DNA from: Anaerolineaceae bacterium UBA5365
GTDB taxonomy: Bacteria; Chloroflexota; Anaerolineae; Anaerolineales; Anaerolineaceae
Assembly: GCA_002407905.1 (NCBI GenBank)
Contig: DHPL01000026.1
Coordinates: 55,690 to 63,337 of the forward strand
Direction: 5' to 3'
DNA length: 7,648 nt
Shown here: piece by piece, positions 5,301 through 7,648 of the stretch
Position numbering within the stretch: the first letter of the stretch is position 1
Layout of the letters: each line of letters starts with the position of its first letter
Position numbers and translations under genes: made by a program
Notes under the pieces: model-generated
Seen by the model: only the letters and a program-made list of their open reading frames with translations
Databases searched by the model: none
What the model was told of the DNA's origin: nothing

Positions 5301-7648
5301 ATGCTTACCGGTCCGTTCTTGATCGATGACTCTGTTCCGCTCAGTATCGCCGCAGATTACCGTTTCGGAAATTCTCACCCGCAAATCGATGCCGTCTGGC
5401 AATTGCACCTTAAGGCCGATGAACCCCTTTGGCTGGGCAGCTCTCTGGGGCTCCAAGCCCAAAGCCTGCGGATTTTTCCCAGTTTCATCCTCCAAAATCA
5501 GCGCCTGGCATTATTCAGCTCATTTTTTTCCAGCCCCCGCCTGGACCTGATCCTGAGCAATTACCTGCGTCTTAGTTTCGCCCTCAATCCAGGTCTTGCG
5601 GTAACGCTTGAGGCCTGGGCTGCGAACAGCAACCGCCTGCTGGGCCGGGTTGAACTGGTGAATGAGAACAGCCAAAGCGCTGAGTTGGAATTGGACCTGA
5701 ATGCCGATCTGGTGCCTTTAAGCGGGGCAGCGGGCATGAGCCCTGTGATGCACAAGTTCCACTCGCTGCTGAAAGGCGAGACCGGCAGCTTGGCCCTGGC
5801 GCTTGGCATGGAAGGCCCTGCCAGGCCGATGTTCAGCCCCCTGCCGGCCCTCTCCTGGAAGGCAAGCGTGCCTGCCCGGTCAAAACTGGCGCTTCAATGG
5901 CGTTTGGTGGTCGACTCCGATATGAGCGCCGCGCTTGCTGGTGCTGCCGAGGCTTACCCGGATAATTTCTCTGCCGAAGTCGCGCGAATGCTCAACCGCA
6001 ACCGCATGGACCAGGTGACCATCACCGAAGCGGAACCGGGTTGGATGGAGGTCTTTGCAGGCTCGCAAATGCTGGCCAGCCAGTTAATTCACCCTGCTAC
6101 GCCCGAACCAGAAGCCAAAACGCAGGTCCTTCCCAAGCGCAATCCAAATACCAGCTTCCCGCAGCAATCCTTGCCGCTGCCGGGCTTGCGCAGGCAGGCA
6201 CCATTGCCCGCTTTGCTCCTGCGGCAGGTGCTTTTGGGCTTGCCGATCGGCCAGGCGGACCAGGCGCAGGCCTTGTTTGCGAACCATCTGGAGGGCTTGA
6301 GCGCCCAGGGCACGGGCAGCGCCGACCTGCCCTTCCCCTGCCTGGCCCAGCTCGCCTGGCAGCTTTTCGCCCGCAGGCAGGAACGGCCTTTTCTCGAGGC
6401 AGTCTACCCCGTGCTTAAGGACTTGACCCTGGCTTGGTTCGACCAGGTGAATGACCGTGACGCCGATGGTCTCCCGGAATGGCAGAACCTTGCTCAAACC
6501 GCCCTCAACCATCAACAGGGGCTCGACCTGATGGACCCTGCCAACCAGGCCGCCGATATCACCAAAACCGAGAGCAGCGCCCTTGCCGCCCTGCTTCTGG
6601 AAGAATTAAGCGCCTTGGATGCCATGGCGCAATACCTGAACGACCAAACTACGGCCCAAATTGTGAGAGGCCTCAGCGAACGCAGCAGACTCGCCCTGGA
6701 CCACCAGCGGGATGGCGGCGTCTTTGGCACGTGGGACCGCGATTCCCACCAAAGAAGCAAGGGCGAATTGCTTTACCGCGGCCCAGCACAAAGTGTAAAC
6801 GGGCCGATCTACAATCTAAGAATTCCCCAGCGTTTACACCTTCAGATCATACCCGGCGGAATCCCGCGCAAGCCGCTCTCCATCACGCTCACTGGGCAGG
6901 ATGCGGCCGGCAAACCGCAGCAGGAGGCTCTGGGTGCCGGCCAGATTTCCTGGCTGCCAGGCTACTTTTTTGCCAGCACGCAATTGATTTACCGGCGGGT
7001 CGAAAGCCTGGTGATCGAAGGGGATAATGCTGAATTATTGCTTTACACGCCCGGAACGGATGGCTACAGCATCGCGGACCTCTGCGACTGGAGTGATGTG
7101 CTGGCCAGTCAGCCCTGGGTGACTGCTGCATTGGAAGCATTGGCCGGGGAAACGCCCTATGGGCTACCCGAGCTGCTCATGCCCGGCACAGGCTTTACTG
7201 GCAATAACAGCAACAATCAGCTCTGGACCAGCCTGCTGATCAGCAGGCTGACGCAAATTGGCGAACGCCAGCTCGCATTTAGGCTCCTGCAAGCCTGGGT
7301 AAGTGCCGCGGTCAAAACACTGAAAACCGAGCACGCTTTTTTTGAGGCTGCCGACGTAAAAACCGGCCGGCCGCAGGGCAATCGCTCCGCGGCGGCTGGC
7401 ATTATTCCCATCGAACTTCTGCTGCAATTGGCTGGCGTGCAATTCCTGAGCGGCGAGAGGGTACAAATTGGCGGGGAAAACCCCTTCCCCTGGCCCATCG
7501 GTTTGCGTTACCGCGGCATTTCGGTCAAGCGAGATGGAAAAAACACTCGAATCACCTTCCCAAATGGGGAACTTCAGCACCATTTTGGTTCTGTGAAGCG
7601 CATTTTCCAGGCCAAGCCTAATTTGGAAAAACCTGAGTCAAGTCCCGA
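5301..7648 (+). CDS. Six-hairpin (alpha/alpha)6 glycosidase-like protein, GH63/amylo-alpha-1,6-glucosidase-like, 3'-partial
   Basis: The frame is open from ATG 5301 to the window end, giving 782 complete codons and no stop. The upstream in-frame TAA (5289) and promoter spacing fix the start. There is no signal peptide, so it is probably cytoplasmic. Residues 1-255 look like a beta-rich N-terminal domain and 264-298 a Pro/Gln-rich linker. A helical region from about 300 has LPFPCLAQLAWQLFAR (343-358) and VNDRDADGLPEW (383-394), the loop typical of (alpha/alpha)6 glycosidases such as GH63 enzymes and mannosylglycerate hydrolases. Further motifs are DGGVFGTWDRDSH (471-483), YGLPELLMPG (from 620), NRSAAAG (694-700) and NPFPWPIGLRYRGI (727-740), the last typical of the closing beta-sandwich. 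Residues about 508-588 appear to be a beta-rich insertion in the barrel. Sequence after DGLPEW is unusually poor in acids, so it may be catalytically altered. Substrate unknown. The C-terminal domain is nearly complete, so the stop probably lies just beyond the window. Confidence 0.85.
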   Translation, partial: MLTGPFLIDDSVPLSIAADYRFGNSHPQIDAVWQLHLKADEPLWLGSSLGLQAQSLRIFPSFILQNQRLALFSSFFSSPRLDLILSNYLRLSFALNPGLAVTLEAWAANSNRLLGRVELVNENSQSAELELDLNADLVPLSGAAGMSPVMHKFHSLLKGETGSLALALGMEGPARPMFSPLPALSWKASVPARSKLALQWRLVVDSDMSAALAGAAEAYPDNFSAEVARMLNRNRMDQVTITEAEPGWMEVFAGSQMLASQLIHPATPEPEAKTQVLPKRNPNTSFPQQSLPLPGLRRQAPLPALLLRQVLLGLPIGQADQAQALFANHLEGLSAQGTGSADLPFPCLAQLAWQLFARRQERPFLEAVYPVLKDLTLAWFDQVNDRDADGLPEWQNLAQTALNHQQGLDLMDPANQAADITKTESSALAALLLEELSALDAMAQYLNDQTTAQIVRGLSERSRLALDHQRDGGVFGTWDRDSHQRSKGELLYRGPAQSVNGPIYNLRIPQRLHLQIIPGGIPRKPLSITLTGQDAAGKPQQEALGAGQISWLPGYFFASTQLIYRRVESLVIEGDNAELLLYTPGTDGYSIADLCDWSDVLASQPWVTAALEALAGETPYGLPELLMPGTGFTGNNSNNQLWTSLLISRLTQIGERQLAFRLLQAWVSAAVKTLKTEHAFFEAADVKTGRPQGNRSAAAGIIPIELLLQLAGVQFLSGERVQIGGENPFPWPIGLRYRGISVKRDGKNTRITFPNGELQHHFGSVKRIFQAKPNLEKPESSP
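7229..7250. repeat. Perfect 22-bp palindrome inside the glycosidase-like gene
   Basis: The arm CAGCCTGCTGA (7229-7239) is followed directly by its exact reverse complement TCAGCAGGCTG (7240-7250), with no spacer. It lies within codons for Ser-Leu-Leu-Ile-Ser-Arg-Leu in an apparently ordinary helix. No function is evident: it could be chance, a protein-binding site, or an RNA hairpin of about 9 bp with a GATC loop. Confidence 0.75.

Noticed and set aside
6041..7140. Several open frames of 60-180 codons on both strands
   Set aside because: All lie inside the continuous frame starting at 5301, whose translation carries glycosidase-like motifs throughout, so they are out-of-frame or antisense shadows.

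Overview
The window looks like a chromosomal segment of a Chloroflexota bacterium, most likely class Anaerolineae. This rests on protein style, not a database match: a class A penicillin-binding protein with a long Pro/Thr tail, a methylase-like C-terminal region of a type I associate with this phylum, a divergent (alpha/alpha)6 glycosidase-like protein, and moderately GC-rich coding DNA. No mobile element, phage gene, CRISPR array, tRNA or rRNA was seen.

Layout: (1) 1-1560, plus strand, the 3' part (or all) of an uncharacterised protein whose frame is already open at the left edge; it resembles the C-terminal half of a DNA/RNA methylase-like protein. (2) 1561-1668, a convergent intergenic gap with two hairpins, one placed to end each flanking gene. 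(3) 1669-5238, minus strand, a 1189-residue bifunctional peptidoglycan synthase (class A PBP) with a very long acidic cytoplasmic N-terminus, one membrane segment, GT51 glycosyltransferase, transpeptidase, a beta-rich C-terminal domain and a Pro/Thr tail. (4) 5239-5300, a 62-bp divergent promoter region holding a near-perfect inverted repeat centred exactly between the two start codons. (5) 5301-7648, plus strand, a large protein that runs off the right edge without a stop and resembles six-hairpin (GH63/amylo-alpha-1,6-glucosidase-like) glycosidases, perhaps with altered catalytic residues.

The most interesting feature is the divergent control region. Each arm of the inverted repeat contains an extended -10 sequence (TGCTAAAAT) ending exactly 6 nt before an ATG. 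This predicts leaderless transcripts in both directions, and the two -35 zones fall on the same bases, so the two promoters may exclude each other. That would tie expression of a cell-wall synthase to that of a glycosidase-like protein. This is inference from sequence geometry. The rest of the window is mostly ordinary housekeeping and hypothetical content.
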